From the NCBI GenBank assembly GCA_001805205.1, contig MHER01000012.1:1-8415 (forward strand): a stretch of 8,415 nucleotides of DNA. The letters are read 5' to 3'. The translations under genes and the position numbers were made by a program. Shown piece after piece: positions 1 to 6,242 of this stretch. Every line of letters starts with the position of its first letter. Within the stretch, counting starts at the first letter, position 1. Under the pieces are notes generated by a model, which saw only the letters and a list, made by a program, of their open reading frames with translations, was not told where the DNA came from and did not search any database. The stretch is from Nitrospirae bacterium RIFCSPLOW2_12_42_9 (GTDB taxonomy: Bacteria; Nitrospirota; 9FT-COMBO-42-15; HDB-SIOI813).

Positions 1-1378
1 CAGGGAGGCATCCACCTTATCCGGAGGCGAAGGGCAGCGCATAAGACTTGCAACCCAGATTGGCTCAAGCCTTGTCGGCGTACTTTACGTACTGGATGAG
101 CCAAGCATAGGTCTCCATCAGAGGGACAATGTAAGGCTTCTTTCCACCCTGAAAAGGCTCAGGGACCTCGGTAACACTGTCCTTGTGGTAGAGCATGATG
201 AAGAGACTATCAGGGAATCTGATTATGTAATAGATATGGGGCCTGGTGCAGGGGTACATGGCGGAGAGATCGTTTCACAGGGGACACCGGAAGATATAAT
301 GAAAGATAAGAACTCTATGACAGGCCGATATCTGAAAAGGGAGTTAATAATATCACTACCCGCACGTCATAGAAAACCAGTACGATATTTAACCATCAAG
401 GGTGCCAGGAAAAATAATCTAAAAGATATAGAGGTCTCGGTACCGGTCGGACTGTTTACAGCTATAACCGGTGTCTCCGGTTCCGGCAAGAGCACGCTCT
501 TATTTGAAGTCCTTTACAGGAACCTTATAAACAGTTTATACAGGAATACCAAAACTTACGATGGCTGCAATGCCATATACGGCCTTGAAGAGTTTGACAA
601 GGTGATAAATATAGACCAGGCTCCTATAGGCAGGACACCGAGGTCTAATCCTGCCACTTATACAGGTCTGTTCACATATATCCGTGACCTCTATGCCCAG
701 TTGCCTGAATCGAGGGTAAGGGGATACAGGGTAGGAAGATACAGCTTTAATGTTAAAGGGGGGAGGTGTGAGGCATGTCAGGGTGATGGTCTCATAAAGA
801 TAGAGATGCATTTCCTCCCTGATGTTTATGTGGTATGCGAGGTATGTAAGGGTAAAAGATACAACAGGGAAACTCTCGACATCAGATATAAAGGGAAAAA
901 TATCGCTGATGTGCTGGATTTAACTGTAGCACAGGCAATCGAATTTTTTGAACCTATCCCTCTTATCAGACACAAACTTGAGACATTGCGGGATGTCGGG
1001 CTTGATTATATAAAATTAGGCCAGGCAGCAACCACCTTATCAGGCGGTGAAGCACAGAGGGTTAAACTCTCAAAAGAACTCTCAAGGTATGCAACCGGCC
1101 GTACCATGTATATACTCGATGAACCGACTACAGGGCTTCATTTTGCTGATATCCAGCGGCTGCTCGATGTCCTGAACAGGCTTGTTAATTCAGGGAACAC
1201 AATTGTGGTAATCGAACACCATCCGGATGTTATTAAAAATGCAGACTATATTATCGATCTGGGTCCTGAGGGTGGTGATGATGGAGGAGAGATCGTAGCA
1301 TACGGAACACCAGAGGAAGTGGCTGCGGTGGAGCAATCATATACGGGAAAATTACTGAGGAATATCCTGGCAAATTAA
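1..1378 (+). CDS. uvrA: UvrA, excinuclease ABC subunit A (C-terminal half, 5' truncated by window)
   Basis: This is the damage-sensing ATPase of nucleotide excision repair, which loads UvrB at DNA lesions. The reading frame begins at base 2 and gives 458 residues, against about 940 for the family, so roughly the first half lies outside the window. It opens in the first ABC signature (LSGGE, 17-31), followed by the first Walker B ([10 protein letters not shown] from 89) and H-loop (VVEHDEE). The second ATPase follows with Walker [10 protein letters not shown] (470-496). Its zinc module has the family spacing C-X2-C-X19-C-X2-C (767-847). Next come signature LSGGE (1037-1051), Walker [11 protein letters not shown] (Asp at 1118) and the H-loop histidine at 1217. 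The conserved [21 protein letters not shown] segment is present. No motif is missing and the gene ends in TAA. It may be co-transcribed with the GlcF-like gene 16 bp downstream. Identification is secure. Confidence 0.98.
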   Translation, partial: REASTLSGGEGQRIRLATQIGSSLVGVLYVLDEPSIGLHQRDNVRLLSTLKRLRDLGNTVLVVEHDEETIRESDYVIDMGPGAGVHGGEIVSQGTPEDIMKDKNSMTGRYLKRELIISLPARHRKPVRYLTIKGARKNNLKDIEVSVPVGLFTAITGVSGSGKSTLLFEVLYRNLINSLYRNTKTYDGCNAIYGLEEFDKVINIDQAPIGRTPRSNPATYTGLFTYIRDLYAQLPESRVRGYRVGRYSFNVKGGRCEACQGDGLIKIEMHFLPDVYVVCEVCKGKRYNRETLDIRYKGKNIADVLDLTVAQAIEFFEPIPLIRHKLETLRDVGLDYIKLGQAATTLSGGEAQRVKLSKELSRYATGRTMYILDEPTTGLHFADIQRLLDVLNRLVNSGNTIVVIEHHPDVIKNADYIIDLGPEGGDDGGEIVAYGTPEEVAAVEQSYTGKLLRNILAN

Positions 1379-1394
1379 ATAGTTACTTAACCTT

Positions 1395-2717
1395 ATGAAT
1401 AAAGACTATACATTTCTGGCCCCGCTTAGAGACGAGGTCTTAAAGTGCATTAAGTGCGGGTTATGCATGGCAGGATGCCCTACCTATGGAATAACAAAGG
1501 ATGAGACCATGGTGGCACGGGGGAGGCTCACTTTGATAAAGGCTGTGATGGAGGGAGGCATTGATGCATCAGATAAATACGAGAGGTATATAACCTCCTG
1601 TATAGGGTGCCTCACATGTGATATTAATTGCCCGAGCAACGTAAAGATAGGAGATATCATATTTGCTGCAAAGGCCCAGTTAGCAGCAACAAATGGATTG
1701 AATATCATTGAATGGACGGCCTCAAGATTGGTAGTTGGATTAAGGTGGCCTCTGCCTTTAATTTTAAGGTTTTTTAGACTTCCTATGAAGATATATGACT
1801 GGCTGCCGGTAAAAAGTCCATTTGATAGTCTTATCCCCTTTGTCAGGAATAATGTGAAACGGAGACTCCCTGATATTGGAAAGAGGCCTTTTTCATCACA
1901 ATACCCTGAGATAATAAAAACAACAAGTAAAAGACCAAAAGGAAGGGTGGCCTTTTTCCCGGGATGCGTTATAGAATTAAGCACACAGGATATAGGCCGG
2001 GCAACTGTAAGCATACTCAATAAACTTGGCTATGATGTAGTTATACCAGAGGGGCAATATTGCTGCGGCAGCCCCCTTCAATCCCTCGGAGATGCAGCAA
2101 CTGCCAAAAAAGTGGCACGGAAAAACATTGATGTCTTTTCCCCTTTAGATATAGAGGCTATAATTGTTTCCTGTGCCACCTGTGGTCACACCTTAAAGAA
2201 AGAATATCCTGTCTTACTTGGAGACAGGGCAAATGGAGACTATAACAAGGTAAGAGGGTTTTCAGAAAAGATTATAGATATACATGAATTTATTGTTTCA
2301 CATCATGGGATTCCGAATCAAGTTCGGAATGACAATTATCAAGTTCGTAATAACAACAATCAAGTTCAGGCCAACAGACAGCGGGTGACCTTTCATGACC
2401 CCTGCCATCTTAAAAAAGGGATGGGGGTGTATCAACATCCAAGAGATATACTCAAGTCCCTGCCGCAGGCAGAATTTGTAGAGATGGAAGATGCAGATGC
2501 ATGCTGCGGCTTTGGCGGTATATTCAGCCTATATTACTATGAACTTGCAGCAAAGATAGGGGAAAGAAAGGCAGAGAATATAAAACGGAGCGGTTCTAGA
2601 ATTGTTGCAACTGGGTGTCCGGGTTGCAAGATACATATAGAAGATTCCCTGCACAGGGCTGGTTATGATGCTACTGTAAGGCATACAGTTGAACTTCTGG
2701 ATGAAGTTTTAAATTGA
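1395..2717 (+). CDS. glcF: GlcF-like iron-sulfur oxidoreductase subunit (two [4Fe-4S], two CCG domains)
   Basis: This 440-residue protein has the layout of the Fe-S subunit of glycolate or D-lactate oxidase/dehydrogenase complexes, also seen in GlpC and HdrD. Two ferredoxin-type motifs bind [4Fe-4S] clusters: C18/C21/C24/C28-Pro and C69/C72/C75/C79-Pro. Two cysteine-rich CCG domains follow: C191, C223-C224-G, C260/C263, and then C337, C370-C371-G, C408/C411. Such subunits pass electrons from a flavin 2-hydroxyacid dehydrogenase to a quinone or another acceptor. No FAD (GlcD-type) partner is in the window, so the substrate is unknown and glcF is a family label. An in-frame TAG at 1380 fixes ATG 1395 as the only upstream start. 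No Shine-Dalgarno is visible, so translation may depend on coupling to uvrA, whose stop is 16 bp upstream. Residues about 305-325 form a repeat-derived insertion between the CCG domains. Family call is strong, exact substrate weak. Confidence 0.85.
   Translation: MNKDYTFLAPLRDEVLKCIKCGLCMAGCPTYGITKDETMVARGRLTLIKAVMEGGIDASDKYERYITSCIGCLTCDINCPSNVKIGDIIFAAKAQLAATNGLNIIEWTASRLVVGLRWPLPLILRFFRLPMKIYDWLPVKSPFDSLIPFVRNNVKRRLPDIGKRPFSSQYPEIIKTTSKRPKGRVAFFPGCVIELSTQDIGRATVSILNKLGYDVVIPEGQYCCGSPLQSLGDAATAKKVARKNIDVFSPLDIEAIIVSCATCGHTLKKEYPVLLGDRANGDYNKVRGFSEKIIDIHEFIVSHHGIPNQVRNDNYQVRNNNNQVQANRQRVTFHDPCHLKKGMGVYQHPRDILKSLPQAEFVEMEDADACCGFGGIFSLYYYELAAKIGERKAENIKRSGSRIVATGCPGCKIHIEDSLHRAGYDATVRHTVELLDEVLN
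2310..2330. repeat. Perfect 8-bp inverted repeat inside glcF coding sequence
   Basis: ATTCCGAA (2310-2317) and TTCGGAAT (2323-2330) flank a 5-base loop, TCAAG. The element is read in frame as IPNQVRN within the linker between the two CCG domains. It has the look of a dispersed palindromic element inserted in frame, but only one copy is seen in this window. Confidence 0.8.
2318..2380 (+). repeat. Three degenerate 21-bp tandem repeats in glcF
   Basis: TCAAGTTC begins at 2318, 2339 and 2360, exactly 21 bp apart. The second unit matches the first at about 17 of 21 positions, and the third is more diverged. Each unit encodes seven residues (QVRNDNY, QVRNNNN, QVQANRQ), so the array keeps the frame. 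The first unit overlaps the right arm of the palindrome at 2310-2330, suggesting the array grew from that element. Confidence 0.8.
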
Positions 2718-2742
2718 TTAACACTATTGAATTAATTATAAT
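2714..2742 (+). promoter_or_regulatory. Predicted sigma70-type promoter of the transaldolase gene
   Basis: TTGATT (2714-2719), a 17-bp spacer and a perfect TATAAT (2737-2742) lie upstream of the transaldolase. The -35 overlaps the glcF stop codon (2715-2717). Transcription would start near 2749, giving a leader of about 23 nt that still contains the Shine-Dalgarno. Read by eye, not scored. Confidence 0.6.
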
Positions 2743-2771
2743 CTGATTATATCAAAAAAGGGGAGGGTGTT

Positions 2772-3422
2772 ATGAAATTTTTTATCGACACAGCCAATAT
2801 AGAAGAGATTAAGGAGGCTGAAAGCCTAGGCCTCATTGACGGGGTTACTACTAATCCTACGCTAGTATCTAAAGAAAACAGGGAGTTCAGAGGCCTTATA
2901 AAAGAGATATGCTCAGTTATTGATGGCCCTGTAAGTGCAGAGGTAATTGCACTTGATAGTGAAGGAATGATCAAAGAGGCAAGAGAACTTAGTACCATAC
3001 ATAAGAATGTAGTTGTAAAGATTCCGATGACCCCTCATGGATTAAAGGCTGTAAGAAGACTCTCCCAGGAACATATCAGAACCAATGTAACCCTCATCTT
3101 TTCACCATCCCAGGCCCTGCTCGCAGCAAAGGCAGGGGCTACTTATGTGAGCCCTTTTGTAGGCCGTCTGGATGATGTATCCTATGCGGGGATGGAGTTG
3201 ATCACCCAGATAAGAACCATTTATGATAATTACGGATTCTCTACAGAGATCATAGTTGCGAGTATAAGAAATCCAATCCATGTAGTTGACGCTGCAATGA
3301 TGGGGGCTGATGTTGCAACTATACCATTTAAAGTGCTGATTCAATTATCCCAACACCCACTTACAGATATAGGTATTAAAAAGTTTCTGGAGGATTGGCA
3401 GAAGGTTTCCCTGAAAAAATAA
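2772..3422 (+). CDS. tal: Transaldolase / fructose-6-phosphate aldolase (TalC/MipB family)
   Basis: This cytoplasmic (beta/alpha)8 barrel enzyme of 216 residues has the usual length of the short TalC/FSA class. It either transfers dihydroxyacetone units between sugar phosphates in the non-oxidative pentose phosphate pathway or reversibly cleaves fructose 6-phosphate. Family signatures visible are [13 protein letters not shown] at the N-terminus, [13 protein letters not shown] at 23-35, and [11 protein letters not shown] around the Schiff-base lysine, K83 (equivalent to K85 of E. coli FSA). Also present are [31 protein letters not shown] and the ASIRNP strand. The start is supported by a strong GGAGGG Shine-Dalgarno at 2762-2767. 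The gene has its own predicted promoter and is convergent with the HU gene. Whether it acts as transaldolase or as aldolase cannot be decided from sequence by eye. Confidence 0.95.
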   Translation: MKFFIDTANIEEIKEAESLGLIDGVTTNPTLVSKENREFRGLIKEICSVIDGPVSAEVIALDSEGMIKEARELSTIHKNVVVKIPMTPHGLKAVRRLSQEHIRTNVTLIFSPSQALLAAKAGATYVSPFVGRLDDVSYAGMELITQIRTIYDNYGFSTEIIVASIRNPIHVVDAAMMGADVATIPFKVLIQLSQHPLTDIGIKKFLEDWQKVSLKK

Positions 3423-3426
3423 GAGG

Positions 3427-3485
3427 AAAAAAGAGGGACACTTACCCTGTTTCCAGGATATAAGAAAACAGGAAAAGTGTCCCTC
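3427..3485 (-). terminator. Intrinsic terminator of the HU gene, long two-part hairpin
   Basis: GAGGGACACTT (3433-3443) pairs perfectly with AAGTGTCCCTC (3475-3485). After a 2x2 mismatch, CCTGTTT (3446-3452) pairs with AAACAGG (3466-3472), leaving a 13-base loop. On the minus strand the stem is followed at once by six T (3432 to 3427), 24 bp past the HU stop, so it fits a rho-independent terminator for HU. On the plus strand no T-run follows, so any effect on the convergent transaldolase transcript would be weaker. The long GGGACA-ended stem also resembles REP-type elements. Confidence 0.7.
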
Positions 3486-3508
3486 GAATATAACAAATAT
3501 ATTATTAA

Positions 3509-3787
3509 TCAGAGCATATTCTTTAATTTTGGGGCTGGTTTAAAAGAGACTGTCTTGCTTGCCTTTATCTTGATGGGTTCTCCTGTTCTTGGGTTCCTAC
3601 CGGACCTTGCCTTCCGGCTCCTCACTGAAAACGTCCCGAATCCCGGATAAGCAAACCTCCTATCCTTCTTGATAGCCTTACATAATACCTCAAAAATGCT
3701 ATCCAATACATCCTCTGTTTCCCTTTTACTGAGTGAAGACCCTTTTGACGCCTTTTGTACTGCATCAACTAATTCTGCCTTGGTCAT
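3509..3787 (-). CDS. HU-family histone-like DNA-binding protein
   Basis: This 92-residue nucleoid protein bends and compacts DNA as a dimer. The N-terminal helices begin MTKAELVDAVQK, as in HU. The beta-saddle has YPGFGTFSVRSR (47-58), and the DNA-binding arm has GRNPRTGEPIKIKA (63-76), with the intercalating proline at P66. The C-terminus (SFKPAPKLKNML) is typical. Length is normal (about 90). A single Cys36 is the only cysteine. Start choice is supported by a near-perfect Shine-Dalgarno, AGGAGGTGAT (3802 to 3793). The gene is monocistronic in appearance, with its own promoter and terminator, and sits between the transaldolase (convergent) and the conduit operon (same strand). HU and IHF subunits are related. 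The general form here fits HU better, but no further subtype is claimed. Confidence 0.95.
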   Translation of the reverse strand: MTKAELVDAVQKASKGSSLSKRETEDVLDSIFEVLCKAIKKDRRFAYPGFGTFSVRSRKARSGRNPRTGEPIKIKASKTVSFKPAPKLKNML

Positions 3788-3792
3788 ACAGT

Positions 3793-3802
3793 ATCACCTC
3801 CT
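3793..3802 (-). promoter_or_regulatory. Strong ribosome binding site of the HU gene
   Basis: AGGAGGTGAT on the minus strand matches the anti-Shine-Dalgarno almost perfectly, with the AGGAGG core 9 nt before the ATG. It is far stronger than the sites before glcF, polA or the cytochrome gene, fitting an abundant nucleoid protein. Confidence 0.85.
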
Positions 3803-3826
3803 TTCCTCTCCTTATTTATAATTTTA

Positions 3827-3838
3827 AGAGATATCTCT
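3827..3838. repeat. 12-bp perfect palindrome in the HU leader
   Basis: AGAGATATCTCT is a perfect self-complementary dodecamer between the predicted HU promoter and the Shine-Dalgarno. It could be a dimeric regulator site or a small leader hairpin. No known motif is assigned. Confidence 0.4.
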
Positions 3839-3860
3839 CATCATCAATATTTATGCCGAA

Positions 3861-3889
3861 ATTTTAATGAAATGTAAACTACAAGTCAA
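3861..3889 (-). promoter_or_regulatory. Predicted sigma70-type promoter of the HU gene
   Basis: On the minus strand, TTGACT (3889-3884), a 17-bp spacer and TAAAAT (3866-3861) give a good consensus match. Transcription would start near 3854, giving a leader of about 66 nt. The upstream DNA is very AT-rich and could serve as an UP element. Confidence 0.6.
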
Positions 3890-3894
3890 GTACT

Positions 3895-3914
3895 AAATTA
3901 TAATAAATTATAAT
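3895..3914. repeat. Perfect 10-bp tandem duplication upstream of the HU promoter
   Basis: AAATTATAAT occurs twice in a row (3895-3904, 3905-3914). It lies just upstream of the predicted HU -35, where AT-tracts can bind the RNA polymerase alpha subunit. Confidence 0.6.
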
Positions 3915-3919
3915 ATCCG

Positions 3920-3941
3920 GTTAAACAACTAAGTGTTCAAC
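3920..3941 (-). terminator. Weak stem-loop after the beta-barrel gene, possible operon terminator
   Basis: On the minus strand, GTTGAACA (3941-3934) can pair with TGTTTAAC (3927-3920) through eight pairs including one G-U, with a 6-base loop. It abuts the barrel stop codon. The stem is AT-rich and no T-run follows directly, so it is a poor intrinsic terminator. No better one is seen before the HU promoter. Confidence 0.25.
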
Positions 3942-6242
3942 TCAAAAATTAAAGGTGAGAGATATGGTAAAGATATTTAGTCTGTATTCAGGGTCGAGAA
4001 TCCCGAGAAATTCGTCTGTATAGGTTTCAGGAATATTATCCATAGCATAATTATCTCTTCTGTATATTTCCGTATAGAACCCTGTACCTATTCTTAACTC
4101 TTTAAAGCTGATAAAAGGACAGCTCAAGGAATTATATGCTCCTGTGAGTTTGTAAGATGCCTTAAGTTCATATATGTCTGTCTCACTACTGATATCAGGG
4201 AGATTTATACTCATAGCCTTTGAGTAATATTTACTGTATTTACCTCTGATGGAAATTCTTTGACTCAGATCATAATCAAAACCGATTACATAAACATCCG
4301 TAATATCTTTTATGGTCTCTGAATAAGGGGCAATAAAGTCAAGATAAATTACATCCTGCGAATATATAGGTACATTAGTCTCGGGGTCTATCAGTCCACT
4401 GTCATATGTCCATGAGTATTTACTTTCCATCTCTCTGTTATCATAAAAATATTCTGAATATAAATTCAGACTCTGGAATAATAAATAATTCGCATAAATA
4501 GAAATGGACTCTGCATTATACGCCTGTCTTCCTATTTCACTGTCAGGGTATTCATTAATCTCATAAGAGACGGCTGCACCTAAACCAAGATTATTAGTTG
4601 AGTAATCAAGGTTTGCGGTAATTTTATTTGAATTAAGGTTTGAAAGATCAAAAACCCGCAACTGCGTATGCTGGGTAACATCTGTCTCCGGATCATAGAT
4701 ATCTTCATAATATGAATGATTATAATCTCCTCCCCTGGTAGTATAGGTATATCCAAACCTCCCTGACAGGTTATCCAGTATAGTAGAATTAAGAGAAATA
4801 AATAACCTGTCTTCCTTCTCTTTCTCTACCTCCCTCTCTTCCCGTAAAGTTATCTTCTCCTCAATACCAGCATCAATCATTAGTCTATGAGTCAATGACC
4901 ATGCGCCATCAAACCCTATACTCTTTGTAGAATAGTCAGTATACCTCGGTATCCTCGGGTATCTGATTGCATCAGTACTTCCATCTATCATAACATATGA
5001 AGGTGTATCTTCAATCTTGGGTGTATCATTCTTAAAGGAAAAGGTCCTGTATTTTACATTAACCCTCAAATCAGAAAGAGGCCTTGTAGAGAGTAATGAA
5101 GAAATCGTTAAATTCCTGACGTCTGAATCAATTGTATCTTTTGTGAATTCCCCACTAACACCGGACACTGTTGTTAATGGGATAAGCCCTATACTGTTTG
5201 TAACCTTGCTATATGACACTGTATTTTCCAGCCTTGTATTCTCTGTAAACCTTATGGAAGGACGCACGACAAGTGTATGTACTATATAATCCTCAACACC
5301 TTTAACACTTCCTGTTGCCCCCTCTATAGATATGTTATTCCATGGTACTTCTTCTGTGATATTGTTTGAAAATATCTGAAGACTATTGCTTAACTGTAAG
5401 AATATAGGGTCATCAAAATACTCTATCCCGAGTTCTATTGTTGTTGTGGTGTAATCTATCTGTTCAGGAATTTCATAAATTGCTGTGGAATTGTAAAGAT
5501 TGCTTGTAAAGTTCTCCACTGTCAGAGGGCTATTTCCTTTCTTATCTTCCACTGATAAATTAGTAAAGATGATAAACCTATCCCTCGGTGTAAATTTAAC
5601 CATAAAGTTATGCAAATCCCGTTGTGTAGAGACATCATCATCTGAAGAAGATGCCCCATAGTCATGTGGGAATCTGCTCAAACCCACTCCAACATCGAGG
5701 AGACCGTATCTCCTGTATCCTAAATTCCAATAACCATCATCAATGATATTAGTCAGGAAATATGACCTTTTAACTTCACCTGTAAATTCCTGGCTCTGTG
5801 ACTCATAATTAAGACTGAAATATTCTATATACGGCCCTTCCGGGAGATATCTGTACTCTGCAGCCTTTGAATATCCGTTGTCGAGTTCTACTGTCTGGTA
5901 TCCAGGCGTGAATTCGAGTTTTATATCACCAGAAATAATTGGCTGCGGGACCTGGATGCCTTCTATCGGAGTCAAGGGCAAGACTTCCTCTTTTTCCTCA
6001 TCCACTCCTGGCGGCAAGGGTTGTTGAGCATCACCTTTTCCTTCATTCTCTTCCGGTAGCAAAGGCGCACCCACCTCTTTTCCCTCTTCCTCAGTTGGCG
6101 GCAAAGGAGTTGCGTCCCCCTTTTTTTCTTCCTCTTCAGGGACCGGAGCCAGTTGAAGTGGTGCCTGGCCATCCTCGACCTGGGAAAAGGCCGCATTCAC
6201 TGCGATAAGTATTAAAAAGACTATTAAAAAAATACTCTTCAT
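3942..6242 (-). CDS. MtrB/PioB-like outer-membrane beta-barrel of a porin-cytochrome conduit
   Basis: This is a 766-residue predicted outer-membrane barrel that would sheathe the decaheme cytochrome encoded just upstream. The start at 6242 gives a clean signal peptide (MKSIFLIVFLILIAVNAAFS, cleavage before Q21) and an ATGA overlap with the cytochrome stop. An in-frame ATG at 6305 would bury that signal. Residues about 31-89 are a Pro/Glu-rich repeat linker. The barrel begins near 104 with GDIKLEFTPGYQTVEL. Motifs typical of MtrB/PioB proteins follow: EYRYLPEGP (129-137), DDGYWNLGYRRYG (168-180) and RFPHDYG (190-196). Alternating amphipathic strands rich in Tyr, Ser, Thr and Asn continue to a C-terminal Phe (ISLTFNF), the outer-membrane assembly signal. 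The only cysteine is about C708, so the N-terminal CXXC of Shewanella MtrB is absent. The barrel call is strong. The MtrB/PioB assignment rests on motif recall plus gene context. Confidence 0.82.
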   Translation of the reverse strand: MKSIFLIVFLILIAVNAAFSQVEDGQAPLQLAPVPEEEEKKGDATPLPPTEEEGKEVGAPLLPEENEGKGDAQQPLPPGVDEEKEEVLPLTPIEGIQVPQPIISGDIKLEFTPGYQTVELDNGYSKAAEYRYLPEGPYIEYFSLNYESQSQEFTGEVKRSYFLTNIIDDGYWNLGYRRYGLLDVGVGLSRFPHDYGASSSDDDVSTQRDLHNFMVKFTPRDRFIIFTNLSVEDKKGNSPLTVENFTSNLYNSTAIYEIPEQIDYTTTTIELGIEYFDDPIFLQLSNSLQIFSNNITEEVPWNNISIEGATGSVKGVEDYIVHTLVVRPSIRFTENTRLENTVSYSKVTNSIGLIPLTTVSGVSGEFTKDTIDSDVRNLTISSLLSTRPLSDLRVNVKYRTFSFKNDTPKIEDTPSYVMIDGSTDAIRYPRIPRYTDYSTKSIGFDGAWSLTHRLMIDAGIEEKITLREEREVEKEKEDRLFISLNSTILDNLSGRFGYTYTTRGGDYNHSYYEDIYDPETDVTQHTQLRVFDLSNLNSNKITANLDYSTNNLGLGAAVSYEINEYPDSEIGRQAYNAESISIYANYLLFQSLNLYSEYFYDNREMESKYSWTYDSGLIDPETNVPIYSQDVIYLDFIAPYSETIKDITDVYVIGFDYDLSQRISIRGKYSKYYSKAMSINLPDISSETDIYELKASYKLTGAYNSLSCPFISFKELRIGTGFYTEIYRRDNYAMDNIPETYTDEFLGILDPEYRLNIFTISLTFNF
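5976..6152 (-). repeat. Acidic proline-rich tandem repeat, four 14-16 residue units, in the barrel protein
   Basis: Residues 31-89 break into LAPVPEEEEKKGDATP, LPPTEEEGKEVGAP, LLPEENEGKGDAQQP and LPPGVDEEKEEVLP. At the DNA level the GGCGGCAA-like core recurs at 6010, 6055 and 6097, spaced 45 and 42 bp. The segment lies between the signal peptide and the first barrel strand, so it should be periplasmic and disordered. Confidence 0.8.
6239..6242 (-). other. ATGA stop/start overlap joining cytochrome and barrel genes
   Basis: The plus strand reads TCAT, so on the minus strand the barrel ATG (6242-6240) overlaps the cytochrome TGA (6241-6239). No strong Shine-Dalgarno precedes this ATG, which fits translational coupling and roughly matched synthesis of the two partners. 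Confidence 0.85.

Noticed and set aside
1484..2020. Minus-strand open frame of 178 codons antisense to the GlcF-like gene
   Set aside because: It lies wholly inside a gene with clear Fe-S and CCG motifs, has no ribosome site or recognisable domain, and reads as a shadow frame.
2318..2380. Tandem repeats considered as a CRISPR array
   Set aside because: Units are only 21 bp, contiguous without unique spacers, diverged, and translated in frame within a gene.
3433..3485. Hairpin considered as an intrinsic terminator of the transaldolase on the plus strand
   Set aside because: No T-run follows the right arm on the plus strand, while six T follow on the minus strand, so it is assigned to HU.
5939..6208. 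Plus-strand open frame opposite the Pro/Glu repeat of the barrel gene
   Set aside because: Its proline- and leucine-rich product is the complement of the repeated DNA on the coding strand, and no promoter or ribosome site supports it.
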